Shown: positions 31,618-40,749 of the stretch, piece by piece | Numbering within the stretch: position 1 is the stretch's first letter | How the letters are laid out: each line of letters opens with the position of its first letter | DNA from: Actinomadura_E scrupuli | GTDB lineage: Bacteria > Actinomycetota > Actinomycetes > Streptosporangiales > Streptosporangiaceae | DNA length: 64,000 nucleotides | Assembly (NCBI RefSeq): GCF_050971785.1 | Contig: NZ_JBPCCU010000009.1 | Coordinates: 186,001 to 250,000, forward strand | Reading direction: 5' to 3' | Notes under the pieces: model-generated | What the model saw: only the letters and a program-made list of their open reading frames with translations | Databases searched by the model: none | Told to the model about the DNA's origin: nothing | Made by a program: the position numbers and the translations under genes

Positions 31618-32817
31618 ATGAGCACGAGCCAGGGCAACCGCACCTTCGTGGTCGGCGTGGGCATGACCAAGTTCGAGAAGCCGGGCTCCCGCGACTGGGA
31701 GTACCCCGACATGGCCAAGGAGGCCGTCGGGAAGGCGCTCGAAGACGCCGGCATCTCCTACGACAAGGTGGAGCAGGCCTACGCCGGCTCGATGTACGGC
31801 TCGATGGGCCAGCGCGCGCTGTACGAGACGGGGATGACCGGCATCCCGGTGATGACGGTGGCCAACGCCTGCGCCACCGGCTCCAGCGCGCTGTTCCTCG
31901 CCCGGCAGGCGGTCAAGGGCGGGCTGGCCGACTGCGTGCTCGCCCTGGGCATGGAGAAGATGCAGAAGGGCTCGCTCGGCGCCGGGATCGGGCAGTCCAA
32001 GGTGACCATCGTCGACTTCCACCTCGACTCGATGGTCAAGAGCCGCCCCTGGGAGGCCGCCGCCCCGATGCCGCAGATGTTCGGCAACGCGGGCCGCGAG
32101 CACATGGAGAGGTACGGCTCGACCCCCGAGCACTTCGCCTGGATCGGCTGGAAGAACCACAAGCATTCGGTGAACAACCCGTACGCCCAGTTCCAGACCG
32201 AGTACAGCCTCGATGACGTCAAGAACGCGAAGATGATCTTCGATCCGCTGACGAAGCTGCAGTGCTCGCCGACCTCCGACGGCGCCGCGGCCGCCATCGT
32301 GGCCGGCGAGCGGTTCGTCGACGAGCACGACCTGTGGGATCAGGCCATCGAGATCGCCGGCCACCACATCGCCACCGACACCCCGGACAGCTTCGCCGAC
32401 AACTCCTCGATCCAGGTCGTGGGCTTCGGCGTCTCCCAGCGGGCCGCACGCGCGGCGATGGAGCAGGCGGAGGTGAGCATCGACGACGTCGACGTCATCG
32501 AGTTGCACGACTGCTTCAGCGCCAACGAGCTGATCACCTACGAGGCGCTGGGGATGGCGCCGGTCGGCGAGGCGCACAAGCTGGTCGACGCGCAGGCCAC
32601 CACCTACGGCGGCACATGGGTCGTGAACCCGTCCGGCGGCCTGATCTCCAAGGGCCACCCGCTGGGCGCCACCGGCATCGCCCAGTGCGCCGAACTCACC
32701 TGGCAGCTACGCGGCCAGGCCGGCGGGCGCCAGGTGGAGGGTGCCCGGGTCGCCCTGCAGCACAACATCGGGCTCGGCAGCGCCTGCGCCGTGGCCGTCT
32801 ACAAGCAGGCCCGCTGA
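31618..32817 (+). CDS. SCP-x-type thiolase / lipid-transfer protein
   Basis: ATG 31618 behind GGAGG gives 399 residues. The thiolase fold carries the nucleophilic Cys in NACATGSSAL (about 87), HDCFSANE near 299 and the closing GLISKGHPLGATG near 344. Proteins of this type (mycobacterial Ltp enzymes) act on acyl-CoA intermediates, notably of sterol side chains and long-chain acids. The KstR2-like operator upstream fits that role. A TetR gene follows 66 bp downstream on the same strand. Confidence 0.92.
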   Translation: MSTSQGNRTFVVGVGMTKFEKPGSRDWEYPDMAKEAVGKALEDAGISYDKVEQAYAGSMYGSMGQRALYETGMTGIPVMTVANACATGSSALFLARQAVKGGLADCVLALGMEKMQKGSLGAGIGQSKVTIVDFHLDSMVKSRPWEAAAPMPQMFGNAGREHMERYGSTPEHFAWIGWKNHKHSVNNPYAQFQTEYSLDDVKNAKMIFDPLTKLQCSPTSDGAAAAIVAGERFVDEHDLWDQAIEIAGHHIATDTPDSFADNSSIQVVGFGVSQRAARAAMEQAEVSIDDVDVIELHDCFSANELITYEALGMAPVGEAHKLVDAQATTYGGTWVVNPSGGLISKGHPLGATGIAQCAELTWQLRGQAGGRQVEGARVALQHNIGLGSACAVAVYKQAR

Positions 32818-32845
32818 CACTTTCCCGGGATCTGCCGTCGTGTTG

Positions 32846-32877
32846 CTACTGAACGGTAGTTGGCGGCTTGATACCGT
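32846..32877 (+). promoter_or_regulatory. Autoregulatory operator and leaderless promoter of tetR
   Basis: The palindrome CTACTGAACGGTAG (32846-32859; arms CTACYG/CGGTAG) overlaps the -35 region, and TACCGT (32872-32877) is the -10, six bases before the GTG at 32884. Transcript and translation would start at the same base. The same operator is found upstream of the ligase gene at 40477. Confidence 0.6.
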
Positions 32878-32883
32878 GCGACC

Positions 32884-33528
32884 GTGGACACTTCGGCCTT
32901 CCTCGACACCCTGCCACGCGGACGCCATCGCCTGTCCCGGGAAGAGGTCGTCGCTTCGCAGCGCGGCCGGCTCCTGCTGGGCATGGCCGAAGCGGTCGCG
33001 GAGAAGGGCTACATCCGGACGTCGGTCGCCGAAGTGCTCAAGCGCGTGCACGTCTCACGTGAGACGTTCTACGAGCATTTCGCCGACAAGGAGGCCTGCT
33101 TTCTGGCCGCCTTCGACAAGGCCGGCGAGTTGCTGGAGACCGGCGTCCGAGAGGCCGCCGGGTCACCGGACCTGCCCGCGATGGAGCGTTTCGACCGGGC
33201 CCTGACCACCTATCTCGACCTGATGGCCCGCGAGCCCGCGCTGGCCAAGATGTTCCTCACCGAGATCTACGCCGCGGGCCCGGCCGCCGCGGATCGCCGG
33301 TTCGAGGTGCAGCGGCGCTGGGTCAGCATGTTCACCGAGATCCTCACCGCGGACGAGCGCTGGCGTACGCTGCCGGACCCGCACTTCGCCTGCAACCTGG
33401 TGGTCGGCGGGGTGGGCGCGATGGTGACGGCCCGGGTGGCCGTCGACGACCACGCCTCGCTGCCCGGCCTGCGCGAGCCCGTCCTTGCACTGATCCGGTC
33501 CGTGCTCGACCGGCACTCCGGCGCCTGA
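32884..33528 (+). CDS. TetR-family regulator
   Basis: The 214-residue protein has a TetR helix-turn-helix at about 28-75 (GMAEAVAEKGYIRTSVAEVL, then VSRETFYEHFADKEACFLAAFD) and an all-helical ligand domain with a hydrophobic pocket. GTG 32884 is probably leaderless. The palindrome CTACYGnnCGGTAG on its own promoter and in the promoter of the FadD19-like gene defines a likely two-site regulon; the ligand is then probably an acyl-CoA. Confidence 0.93.
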   Translation: MDTSAFLDTLPRGRHRLSREEVVASQRGRLLLGMAEAVAEKGYIRTSVAEVLKRVHVSRETFYEHFADKEACFLAAFDKAGELLETGVREAAGSPDLPAMERFDRALTTYLDLMAREPALAKMFLTEIYAAGPAAADRRFEVQRRWVSMFTEILTADERWRTLPDPHFACNLVVGGVGAMVTARVAVDDHASLPGLREPVLALIRSVLDRHSGA

Positions 33529-33560
33529 TCCCGGCTCGCTCCCCTATCCCGGCTCGCTCC
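33529..33560 (+). repeat. 18-bp repeat directly after the tetR stop
   Basis: TCCCGGCTCGCTCCCCTA (33529-33546) is followed by TCCCGGCTCGCTCC (33547-33560). The array begins on the base after the TGA and ends 5 bp before the stop of the convergent kinase gene. Confidence 0.8.
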
Positions 33561-33564
33561 GGGG

Positions 33565-34917
33565 TCAGCCCCGGAAGGTGCGCAGGATGTCGTCGAGCAC
33601 CCGGACACTCGGCGTCCAGCGGTCCTCCGGTGCCACGAACAACAGGTCGTAGCCGGCCAGCCGGCTCCGCAGCGCGTGCGTCCCGGGCGCGGTGTACTCC
33701 CACTCGGCGCCGCCGCCGGGCGGTGCGCCGGTGGCCTCCAACCGGACGGTACGGTACCGGGCGTCCCGGCTGTGCCGCGCCGCGGCCAGCAGGCCCTCCA
33801 GCGGATCCCCCGCCGCCGGAGCGATCCGGATATAGCGCCTCATGCTCGGATCGGACCAGTAGATGCCATCGGTCCGGACGGTGCGCCGCCAGCCGAGCGG
33901 GATGCCGACCGAGTAGCCGGCCGCCTCCCGGTAACCGGCCAGCCCGGCGGCCACGACCATCTCCCGCAACCGTACGGTGTCGCTCGATCCCACCGAGGTC
34001 CAGCGCGACGACCAGGTGCCGCCCGCGGCGACGGCGGCGATGAGCACCGAGACGGTGGTCAGCGCGCCGATCCGGGGCAGCATCCGCGCCCGTCCGGTCC
34101 GCTCCCGGGCCTCCAGCCGGGCCAGGAGCCGAGCGGTCTGGTCCGCGGTGAGCCGCTCGGCCGGGTCCTTGCGGAGCAGCCCGTCGATCACCACTCGCAA
34201 CCCGCCCGCGTGCCGCGGCGGCTCGTAGGGGTCGAGGAGCACGGCCATCAGGGAGGCCAGGGCGCCGCCGCGGGCGAAGGGCGGGCGCCCCTCGACGGCG
34301 GCGTACAGCATCGCGCCCAGCGACCACAGGTCGGACGCCTCGGTGACCGGCTGGCTGCTCGCCTGCTCGGGCGAGACGTAGGCAGGCGAGCCCTCCAGCG
34401 GAACGCGCGCGCCCACCTCGCCGCGGTGGACCGCCAGGCCGAAGTCGGTGAGCACGACGCGGCCGTCGACGGCCAGGAGCACGTTGCTGGGCTTGACGTC
34501 CCGGTGCAACAGGCCGGCCGCGTGCGCGGCCACCAGCACCGACAGCACCTCGCGGCCGATCGCGGCGGCCCGGTGCGGCGGCAGCGGGCCGTCCTGGTCG
34601 ATGAGCCGCTGCAGGGAGGAGCCGTGGACCAGCTCCATCACGATCCACGGACGGCCGTCCTGCTCGACGATGTCATGGACCGTGATCACACCTGGGTGGT
34701 CGAGCATGGCGGTGGCGCGGGCCTCGGTGAGGACGCGGTGGTAGAGCAGCACGCGCTCGCCGACTCTCAGCTGCCCGGGGAGGGTCACCTCTTTGACGGC
34801 CACGTCACGGTCGAGGACCTCGTCATGGGCCCGCCATACGGTTCCCATGCCGCCTCTGCCGACCACGGTGAGTAGGCGGTACCGCTCTTGGAGCAGATTT
34901 CCCCGCACGCCCCCCAT
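33565..34917 (-). CDS. Serine/threonine protein kinase, membrane-anchored
   Basis: The 450-residue protein has a Hanks-type kinase domain (about 13-265): glycine loop GRGGMGTVW, Lys in VAVKEV, catalytic HRDVKPSN and DFGLAV. A single transmembrane helix follows (about 285-302, LTTVSVLIAAVAAGG), then an extracytoplasmic domain of about 145 residues with no PASTA repeats. Such kinases sense an external signal and phosphorylate cytoplasmic proteins. The gene stands alone on the minus strand. Confidence 0.94.
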   Translation of the reverse strand: MGGVRGNLLQERYRLLTVVGRGGMGTVWRAHDEVLDRDVAVKEVTLPGQLRVGERVLLYHRVLTEARATAMLDHPGVITVHDIVEQDGRPWIVMELVHGSSLQRLIDQDGPLPPHRAAAIGREVLSVLVAAHAAGLLHRDVKPSNVLLAVDGRVVLTDFGLAVHRGEVGARVPLEGSPAYVSPEQASSQPVTEASDLWSLGAMLYAAVEGRPPFARGGALASLMAVLLDPYEPPRHAGGLRVVIDGLLRKDPAERLTADQTARLLARLEARERTGRARMLPRIGALTTVSVLIAAVAAGGTWSSRWTSVGSSDTVRLREMVVAAGLAGYREAAGYSVGIPLGWRRTVRTDGIYWSDPSMRRYIRIAPAAGDPLEGLLAAARHSRDARYRTVRLEATGAPPGGGAEWEYTAPGTHALRSRLAGYDLLFVAPEDRWTPSVRVLDDILRTFRG

Positions 34918-35051
34918 GTCCTCTTTATGCGGCCGAGGGCGCCCATGGCACGCCCGGTCATATGAAGATCATTGATTACCGCGTCGGGGACCTTCATCGG
35001 CGCGCTCCATCGGCGCCGTTCGACGGCGGGATCGAATGACGGCGGGATCGA

Positions 35052-35089
35052 TTGACGCGCCATGCGGCATTGTATTTAGTTAGCACTAA
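35052..35089 (+). promoter_or_regulatory. Promoter and operator of the MFS-MarR unit
   Basis: TTGACG (35052-35057) is followed 17 bp later by TTTAGT. The palindrome TTAGT-TAGC-ACTAA (35076-35089) overlaps the -10 and start region. Because a MarR gene ends the operon, autorepression through this site is likely. Confidence 0.55.
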
Positions 35090-35111
35090 GCAACATTCTG
35101 GAGGCGAGACC

Positions 35112-36830
35112 ATGGACGATCGCGCCGGCCGGTACAAATGGGTGGCACTGAGCAACACCACGCTCGGCATGCTGCTGGCGATGATCAATTCGTCGATCGT
35201 CATCATCTCCCTACCCGCGATCTTCCGTGGCATCCGGTTGAACCCCCTCGAACCCGGCAATGTCAGCTACCTGCTGTGGGTCCTGATGGGCTACCTGCTG
35301 GTCGTGGCCGTCCTGGTCGTCACGCTCGGCCGGCTGGGCGACATCCTCGGCCGAGTCAAGATCTACAACGCCGGTTTCGCGGTGTTCACCGTCGGCACGA
35401 TCCTGCTCGCCCTCGATCCGTTCACCAGCGGGGGCGGGGCGGTCTGGCTGATCGTGTGGCGGGTGGTCCAGGGCATCGGCGGTGCGATGCTCATGGCCAA
35501 CGCCGCGGCGATCCTGACCGACGCCTTCCCCGCCCACCAGCGCGGCATGGCGATGGGCACCAACCAGGTCGCGGGCATCGCCGGTTCGTTCCTCGGCCTC
35601 GTCGCGGGCGGCCTGCTGAGCGAGATCGACTGGCGGCTCACGTTCTTCGTGTCCGCGCCCATCGGCATCGCCGGCACCATCTGGTCCTACCGCAGCCTGC
35701 GCGAGACCTCCGTCCGCTCCGCCGTACGGCTCGACTGGCTGGGCAACATCACCTTCGCCGTGGGCCTGACCGCGCTGCTGGCGGCCATCACCTACGGCAT
35801 CCAGCCGTACGGAGGGCACGCGCAGGGCTGGACCAATCCGTGGGTGCTGGGCGGCCTCATCGGCGGCGCGCTGACCCTCGTCGCCTTCTGCGTGATCGAG
35901 AGCCGGGTCGCCGAGCCCATGTTCCACCTGGGGCTCTTCCGCATCCGGGCCTTCGCGATGGGAAACGCCGCCGGGCTGCTGACCGCCATCGCCCGTGGCG
36001 GCATGCAGTTCATGCTGATCATCTGGCTGCAGGGCATCTGGCTTCCCCTGCACGGGTACGACTTCGAGGCCACCCCGCTGTGGGCGGGCATCTACCTGCT
36101 GCCGCTGACCCTGGGCTTCCTGGTCGCCGGCCCGGCGTCGGGCTGGCTCTCGGACCGGTACGGCGCGCGGGCGTTCGCCTCCGGCGGCGCGGTGCTGGCC
36201 GCGCTGTCCTTCCTCGGGCTCCTGCTGATCCCCATCGACTTCGGGTACGGCTGGTTCGCGCTCCTGGTCTTCGTCAACGGCATCGGGTTCGGGCTGTTCC
36301 AGGCGCCCAACGCCACCGCCATCATGAACAGCGTCCCGGCGGATCAGCGCGGCGCGGCCGGCGGCATGGCGGCGACCTCCATGAACGCGGGAATGGTCCT
36401 GTCGATCGGGGTGTTCTTCTCATTGATGGTCGCGGGGCTGTCCGACAGCCTCCCGCGGACCCTGACCGGCGGCCTCACCTCGCACGGAGTCCCGCCGGAC
36501 GTCGCCCAGCAGGTGGGTTCCCTTCCCCCGGTCGGCACGTTGTTCGCGGCCTTCCTCGGCTACAACCCCATCCAGCACCTGCTCGCGCCCAGCGGCACGC
36601 TGGACCGGCTACCGGCGGCCGACGCGCAGGAGCTGACCGGGCACCGCTACTTCCCGGAGCTCATCTCCGGGCCGTTCCACCAGGGCCTGGTCATCGTGTT
36701 CGGCCTGGCCATCGTCATGTCGCTGGCCGCCGCGCTCGCCTCGGTGCTGCGCGGACGCCGGTTCATCCACCAAGATGAGCCCCAGGTGCCCACCGCACCT
36801 CTCAGCGAAGCCGGGCGCACGACAGGATGA
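35112..36830 (+). CDS. MFS exporter, DHA2 family
   Basis: ATG 35112 behind GGAGG gives 572 residues with about 14 helices. Motif A lies in TLGRLGDILGRVKIY and a motif C-like Gly-rich helix in VAGIAGSFLGLVAGGLL, as in EmrB/QacA drug:proton antiporters. Helix-rich regions span about 12-520, with an insertion near 455-530 between the last helices. The MarR gene overlaps its stop (ATGA), a classic drug-responsive export unit. Confidence 0.93.
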   Translation: MDDRAGRYKWVALSNTTLGMLLAMINSSIVIISLPAIFRGIRLNPLEPGNVSYLLWVLMGYLLVVAVLVVTLGRLGDILGRVKIYNAGFAVFTVGTILLALDPFTSGGGAVWLIVWRVVQGIGGAMLMANAAAILTDAFPAHQRGMAMGTNQVAGIAGSFLGLVAGGLLSEIDWRLTFFVSAPIGIAGTIWSYRSLRETSVRSAVRLDWLGNITFAVGLTALLAAITYGIQPYGGHAQGWTNPWVLGGLIGGALTLVAFCVIESRVAEPMFHLGLFRIRAFAMGNAAGLLTAIARGGMQFMLIIWLQGIWLPLHGYDFEATPLWAGIYLLPLTLGFLVAGPASGWLSDRYGARAFASGGAVLAALSFLGLLLIPIDFGYGWFALLVFVNGIGFGLFQAPNATAIMNSVPADQRGAAGGMAATSMNAGMVLSIGVFFSLMVAGLSDSLPRTLTGGLTSHGVPPDVAQQVGSLPPVGTLFAAFLGYNPIQHLLAPSGTLDRLPAADAQELTGHRYFPELISGPFHQGLVIVFGLAIVMSLAAALASVLRGRRFIHQDEPQVPTAPLSEAGRTTG

Positions 36831-37276
36831 TCAGTATGGTGACCCAGGATCTGACGGACGCCGAACTCGCCGCCCGGCTCCGGCTGGCACTGGCGAGGAT
36901 CACCCGGCGGTTGCGGCAGCACACGCCGCAGAGTCTCAGCTCGAGTCAGGTCTCGACGCTGGCCAGCGTCGAGGAGCTCGAGCCGGTGCGGTTGAGCGAC
37001 CTGGCGGTCGTCGAGGGCGTCAGCCTGCCCACCCAGAGCCGGGTGGTCGCCTCGCTGGAGCGGCACCGCCTGCTCGTGCGCAAACCCGACCCCGACGACG
37101 GACGGGCCGCGCAGCTGCACATCACCGCGCAGGGCCGCGAGCGGCTCGAACAGCTCCGCACCGAGCGATCGGCCTTCCTGGTCGAGCGTCTGGGCACCCT
37201 CACCGAGGCCCAGCGCGCCGCGCTGACCGATGCCCTCGACGCCCTCGAAACGCTGGCCAAGGGCGAGCGCGCATAG
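36827..37276 (+). CDS. MarR-family regulator
   Basis: The 149-residue protein has the winged helix of MarR (about 35-110): LASVEELEPVRLSDLAVVEG, SRVVASLERHRLLVRKPDPDDGRA with the wing DxR. ATG 36827 overlaps the MFS stop by four bases; a second in-frame ATG is at 36836. It probably represses the operon through the palindrome at 35076 and releases DNA when it binds an exported drug. Confidence 0.93.
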   Translation: MISMVTQDLTDAELAARLRLALARITRRLRQHTPQSLSSSQVSTLASVEELEPVRLSDLAVVEGVSLPTQSRVVASLERHRLLVRKPDPDDGRAAQLHITAQGRERLEQLRTERSAFLVERLGTLTEAQRAALTDALDALETLAKGERA

Positions 37277-37307
37277 GTTCTCCCGAATGCGGGCACCATG
37301 ATGTACG

Positions 37308-37350
37308 GTGCTACCAGCACTGGATCTCCCGCTCTGCGGTGGCAGTGCTG
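37308..37350 (+). promoter_or_regulatory. Two competing stem-loops in the rho leader
   Basis: GTGCT-ACC-AGCAC forms a short hairpin; the same AGCAC, extended to CAGCACTG (37315-37322), also pairs with CAGTGCTG (37343-37350). The two structures exclude each other, as in attenuators. They lie 177-219 nt before the rho start in a 250-bp gene-free leader. Confidence 0.4.
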
Positions 37351-37526
37351 TCGGTGGCCTACCGCTCCTCGCGCAGGAATGAGGGCGTCGCCCGGCCGAT
37401 CTGAGTGCCGCGGCTTTTCCACTCACTTTTTCATTGCTCAGCCATACCGCGTAGCGCACCGAGCCCTACGCGAGCGTTCTCCGGGATTCGCGCCGCGCTG
37501 CGGCACACCCGCGAAAGGAACCCCCC

Positions 37527-38723
37527 TTGACCGTGACGGACACATTGAGAACCACACAGCCCAGTAAGCCCGCGCCACGCGGGCACGCGATCCCGAACGC
37601 CCGGGGCACCGACGAACAGACGGTGCACCCGGTCGCCGGAATCATCTCCATCCACGACAACCACGCCTTCGTGCGGACGACCGGCTACCTGCCCGGCCCC
37701 GGCGACGTGTACGTCTCCCTGGCCCAGGTCCGCACGTTCGGGCTGCGCAGCGGTGACGTCGTCAACGGCACCGCCCGGCCGGCCCGCACCCGCGAGAAGC
37801 ACGGTGCGCTCGTCGCCGTCGAGACCGTCAACGGCCTGGCCCCCGGCTTCGAACGCCCCGACTTCAACCGGCTCGTCCCGCTGCATCCGCAGGAGCGGCT
37901 GCGGCTCGAGTCCGACCCCACCGCGCTGGCCGCCCGGGTCATCGACCTGGTCAGCCCGATCGGCAAGGGCCAGCGAGGGCTCATCGTCTCGCCGCCCAAG
38001 GCGGGCAAGACCATGGTGCTCCAGGCGATCGCCAACGCCGTCACCCGCAACCATCCCGAGTGCCATCTGATGGTCGTGCTGATCGACGAGCGGCCCGAAG
38101 AGGTCACCGACATGCAGCGCTCGGTGGAGGGCGAGGTCATCCAGTCCACCTTCGACCGGCCCGCCGACGAGCACATCGCCATCGCCGAGCTGGCGATCGA
38201 GCGGGCCAAGCGGCTGGTCGAGCTCGGCCACGACGTGGTCATGCTGCTCGACTCCATCACCCGGCTCGGCCGGGCGTACAACATCGCGGCGCCCACCAGC
38301 AGCCGCATCCTGGCGGGCGGCGTGTCGGCCAACGCCCTCTACCCGCCCAAGCGGTTCTTCGGTGCCGCGCGCAACATCGAGAACGGTGGCTCGCTGACCA
38401 TCCTGGCCACCGCCCTGGTCGAGACCGGCTCCCGGATGGACGACGTCTTCTTCGAGGAGTTCAAGGGCACCGGCAACATGGAGCTGAAGCTCAGCCGGCA
38501 CCTAGCCGACAAGCGGATCTTTCCCTCGATCGACATCGAGCCCTCCGGCACGCGCCGGGAGGAGCTCATCATGGACCCGCAGGAGCTGGCGCTGAGCTGG
38601 CAGCTGCGCCGGGTGCTGCACTCCCTCGACGAGCAGCAGGCCCTCGAACTCCTCCTCGCGAAGATGAAGGAGACCGGTTCCAACGCCGAGTTCTTGCTCC
38701 AGGTGCAGCAGACGAGCCCGTGA
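37527..38723 (+). CDS. rho: Transcription termination factor Rho, compact form
   Basis: The 398-residue protein has the RNA-binding OB fold (about 35-105; GIISIHDNHAFVRTTGYLPG) and the ATPase domain: Walker A PPKAGKTM, DERPEEVTDM, Walker B VVMLLDSITRLGRAYN, and the R-loop region. It uses RNA-dependent ATP hydrolysis to end transcription. TTG 37527 with AAAGGA upstream is the best start. Typical actinobacterial Rho has a long charged insertion in the N-terminal domain; this one lacks it, so it may be a second, specialised copy. Confidence 0.93.
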   Translation: MTVTDTLRTTQPSKPAPRGHAIPNARGTDEQTVHPVAGIISIHDNHAFVRTTGYLPGPGDVYVSLAQVRTFGLRSGDVVNGTARPARTREKHGALVAVETVNGLAPGFERPDFNRLVPLHPQERLRLESDPTALAARVIDLVSPIGKGQRGLIVSPPKAGKTMVLQAIANAVTRNHPECHLMVVLIDERPEEVTDMQRSVEGEVIQSTFDRPADEHIAIAELAIERAKRLVELGHDVVMLLDSITRLGRAYNIAAPTSSRILAGGVSANALYPPKRFFGAARNIENGGSLTILATALVETGSRMDDVFFEEFKGTGNMELKLSRHLADKRIFPSIDIEPSGTRREELIMDPQELALSWQLRRVLHSLDEQQALELLLAKMKETGSNAEFLLQVQQTSP

Positions 38724-38829
38724 TCACCGGCTCGTGACGCCCCGCAAGGAGATCGGCGGCCGGCACCGAGATCGGTCGGCCCGCGGTGACCTCATCCCGC
38801 GGCCCGTTCACGCGGCCCCGGCGCTCTCC

Positions 38830-38857
38830 TCGCTCTCCCGCCCTCGCTCTCCCGCCC
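38830..38857 (+). repeat. 14-bp direct repeat downstream of rho
   Basis: TCGCTCTCCCGCCC occurs twice in tandem, followed by two TTGCCC units, in the space between the convergent stops of rho and the ligase gene. Confidence 0.8.
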
Positions 38858-38896
38858 TTGCCCTTGCCCTCTCGCCCGGCCCCGTCCGGCCAGGGC

Positions 38897-40477
38897 TCAG
38901 GCGAAGACGGATCTGGCCCACTTGTAGTCGGACTTGCCGACCGCGGTGCGCTGGACCTCCTCGACCAGCCGCAGGGACCGGGGAATCTTGTAACCGGCGA
39001 TCCGGTCCTTGAGGTAGGCGCCGAGCTCCTCCAGCGTCAACGTGGTGCCGGGCCCGGTCGCGACCACGGCCGCGACCCGCTGGCCGAACCGCTCGTCGGG
39101 CAGGCCCACGACGACCACGTCATAGACGTTCGGGTGCTCCTTGATCGCGACCTCGACCTCTTCGGGGTAGACCTTCTCGCCGCCGGTATTGATCACCAGC
39201 GAACCGCGGCCGAGCAACGTGATCGTGCCGTCCTCGTTGAGGGCCGCGAAGTCACCCGGGATCGACCAGCGCTTGCCGTCGGCGTCGACGAAGAAGGTCG
39301 AGGCGGTCTTGATCGGGTCGTTGTAGTAGCCGAGCGGGATGTGACCGCTGCGGGCCAGCTTGCCGATCTCCCCGGCCTCGACCTGCTTGAGGTCATCGTC
39401 GAGGACGGTGCAGTCCGGCTTCATCTGGAACTGCGCGGTGCCGCCGTCCTTGCCCTCGACGGAGGGCCCGCACGCTCCCGTCTCGGAGGCGCCGTAGTTG
39501 TCGAGGAACAGGATGCTGGGCAGGTGGGCCCGCAGCTCCGCCCGCGCGGCGGTGGTCAGCGGGGCTCCACCGGAGGCGATGGCGAACAGCGAGGAGGTGT
39601 CGTGGGTGCCCTTGGCCAGTTCCTGGGCCACCGGGCGGGCCATCACGTCACCGACGACCATGAGGACGTTGGCCTGCTCCGCGGCCAGCAGGCCGAGCAC
39701 CTTGCCCGGGTCGAAACCATGGTCGGTGTAGAGCACGACCTTGGCGCCGCTGAACAGTCCCATGAGCGCGACCCACTGGCCGGCCCCGTGCATCACGGGC
39801 GCGCAGACGAGCACGGACATGGCCGGCTTGGCGGCGTTCTCCGCGATGGCCTCCGGCGAGGCGATGGGGTCACCGAGCACGTTGCCGCCGCCCAGCGCAC
39901 CGAAGAAGACGTCCTCGCAACGCCACTCGACGCCCTTGGGATAGCCGGTGGTCCCGCCGGTGTACATCAGGTAATGGTCGTCGCTGGAGCGCTCGGGGAA
40001 GTCCGCGTCCGGCGAGGCCGCCGCCAGCACGTCCTCGTAGCGGACGGCGTCGGCGATCTCCTGGGCGCCGCCGTCCTCCAGTACGACGACGTGCCGCAGC
40101 TTCGGTAGTTCGTCCCGTATGTCCTCGACCCGGGCCAGCAGTGAGCGCTCGCCGATCACGGCCACGGAGTCGGAGTCGTACAGCACGTGCCGCAGCTCGG
40201 CGGCGACGTACCGGTAGTTCACCGGGACCGGCACCGCCCGGATCTTGAACGCGCCGAACATGCTCTCGAGCCACTCGGCCCGGTTGTAGGCGAGGATCGC
40301 GACGTGCTCGCCGGGCTGGATCCCGGCGGCCTGGAGATGGTGGCCCACCCGGCAGGCGCGGCGGTCCAGCTCCCCGTAGCTCAGGCGGGCGTCGCCGGCC
40401 ACCAGGGCGGGGCGATCGGGGCCTGCCTCGGCCAGGATCTCCAGTATGTCTGCGAGGTTGTAGCTACGCTGCGTCAT
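38897..40477 (-). CDS. FadD19-like fatty acyl/steroid-acyl-CoA synthetase (copy 1)
   Basis: ATG 40477 (GAGGAG five bases upstream) gives 526 residues of the ANL adenylating family. The AMP-binding P-loop is YTGGTTGYPKGV, followed by GASETG (A5), RWSIPGDFA (A7), GRGSLVINTGGEKVYPEEVE (hinge/A8) and GKSDYKWA (A10 Lys). Overall pattern is closest to FadD19-type ligases, which activate sterol side-chain and related acids to CoA thioesters. Its promoter contains the TetR operator CTACCGACCGGTAG inside the spacer. A second copy lies at 42459. Confidence 0.93.
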   Translation of the reverse strand: MTQRSYNLADILEILAEAGPDRPALVAGDARLSYGELDRRACRVGHHLQAAGIQPGEHVAILAYNRAEWLESMFGAFKIRAVPVPVNYRYVAAELRHVLYDSDSVAVIGERSLLARVEDIRDELPKLRHVVVLEDGGAQEIADAVRYEDVLAAASPDADFPERSSDDHYLMYTGGTTGYPKGVEWRCEDVFFGALGGGNVLGDPIASPEAIAENAAKPAMSVLVCAPVMHGAGQWVALMGLFSGAKVVLYTDHGFDPGKVLGLLAAEQANVLMVVGDVMARPVAQELAKGTHDTSSLFAIASGGAPLTTAARAELRAHLPSILFLDNYGASETGACGPSVEGKDGGTAQFQMKPDCTVLDDDLKQVEAGEIGKLARSGHIPLGYYNDPIKTASTFFVDADGKRWSIPGDFAALNEDGTITLLGRGSLVINTGGEKVYPEEVEVAIKEHPNVYDVVVVGLPDERFGQRVAAVVATGPGTTLTLEELGAYLKDRIAGYKIPRSLRLVEEVQRTAVGKSDYKWARSVFA

Positions 40478-40533
40478 GGAGCTCCTCGGGGGTGGTGGAG
40501 GCGGCCCCTGGGACGGGCAGGGGGTGATCCCGA

Positions 40534-40562
40534 TCATTGCTACCGACCGGTAGAACGTTCAA
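40534..40562 (-). promoter_or_regulatory. Promoter with TetR operator in the spacer
   Basis: On the minus strand TTGAAC (40562-40557) and CAATGA (40539-40534) are 17 bp apart. The 14-bp palindrome CTACCGACCGGTAG (40540-40553) fills most of the spacer. It matches the operator in front of the tetR gene at 32884. Confidence 0.65.
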
Positions 40563-40749
40563 CACTTCGCGGCCACCTCATCGGATGACATCGGTCACAC
40601 CAAGCCCCGGCTGGGTGATGCCGTCCAGCAGTGCCATCGAGCACTGGCTGCCAGGTAACAGGCGAGTGCGCGCGTTCTTACGCGCTTCTTATCCCCGCCA
40701 CGCCATAGTGAGCGGTAACGATTTCGCATCAGGTACCAGGGGGGCAGTG

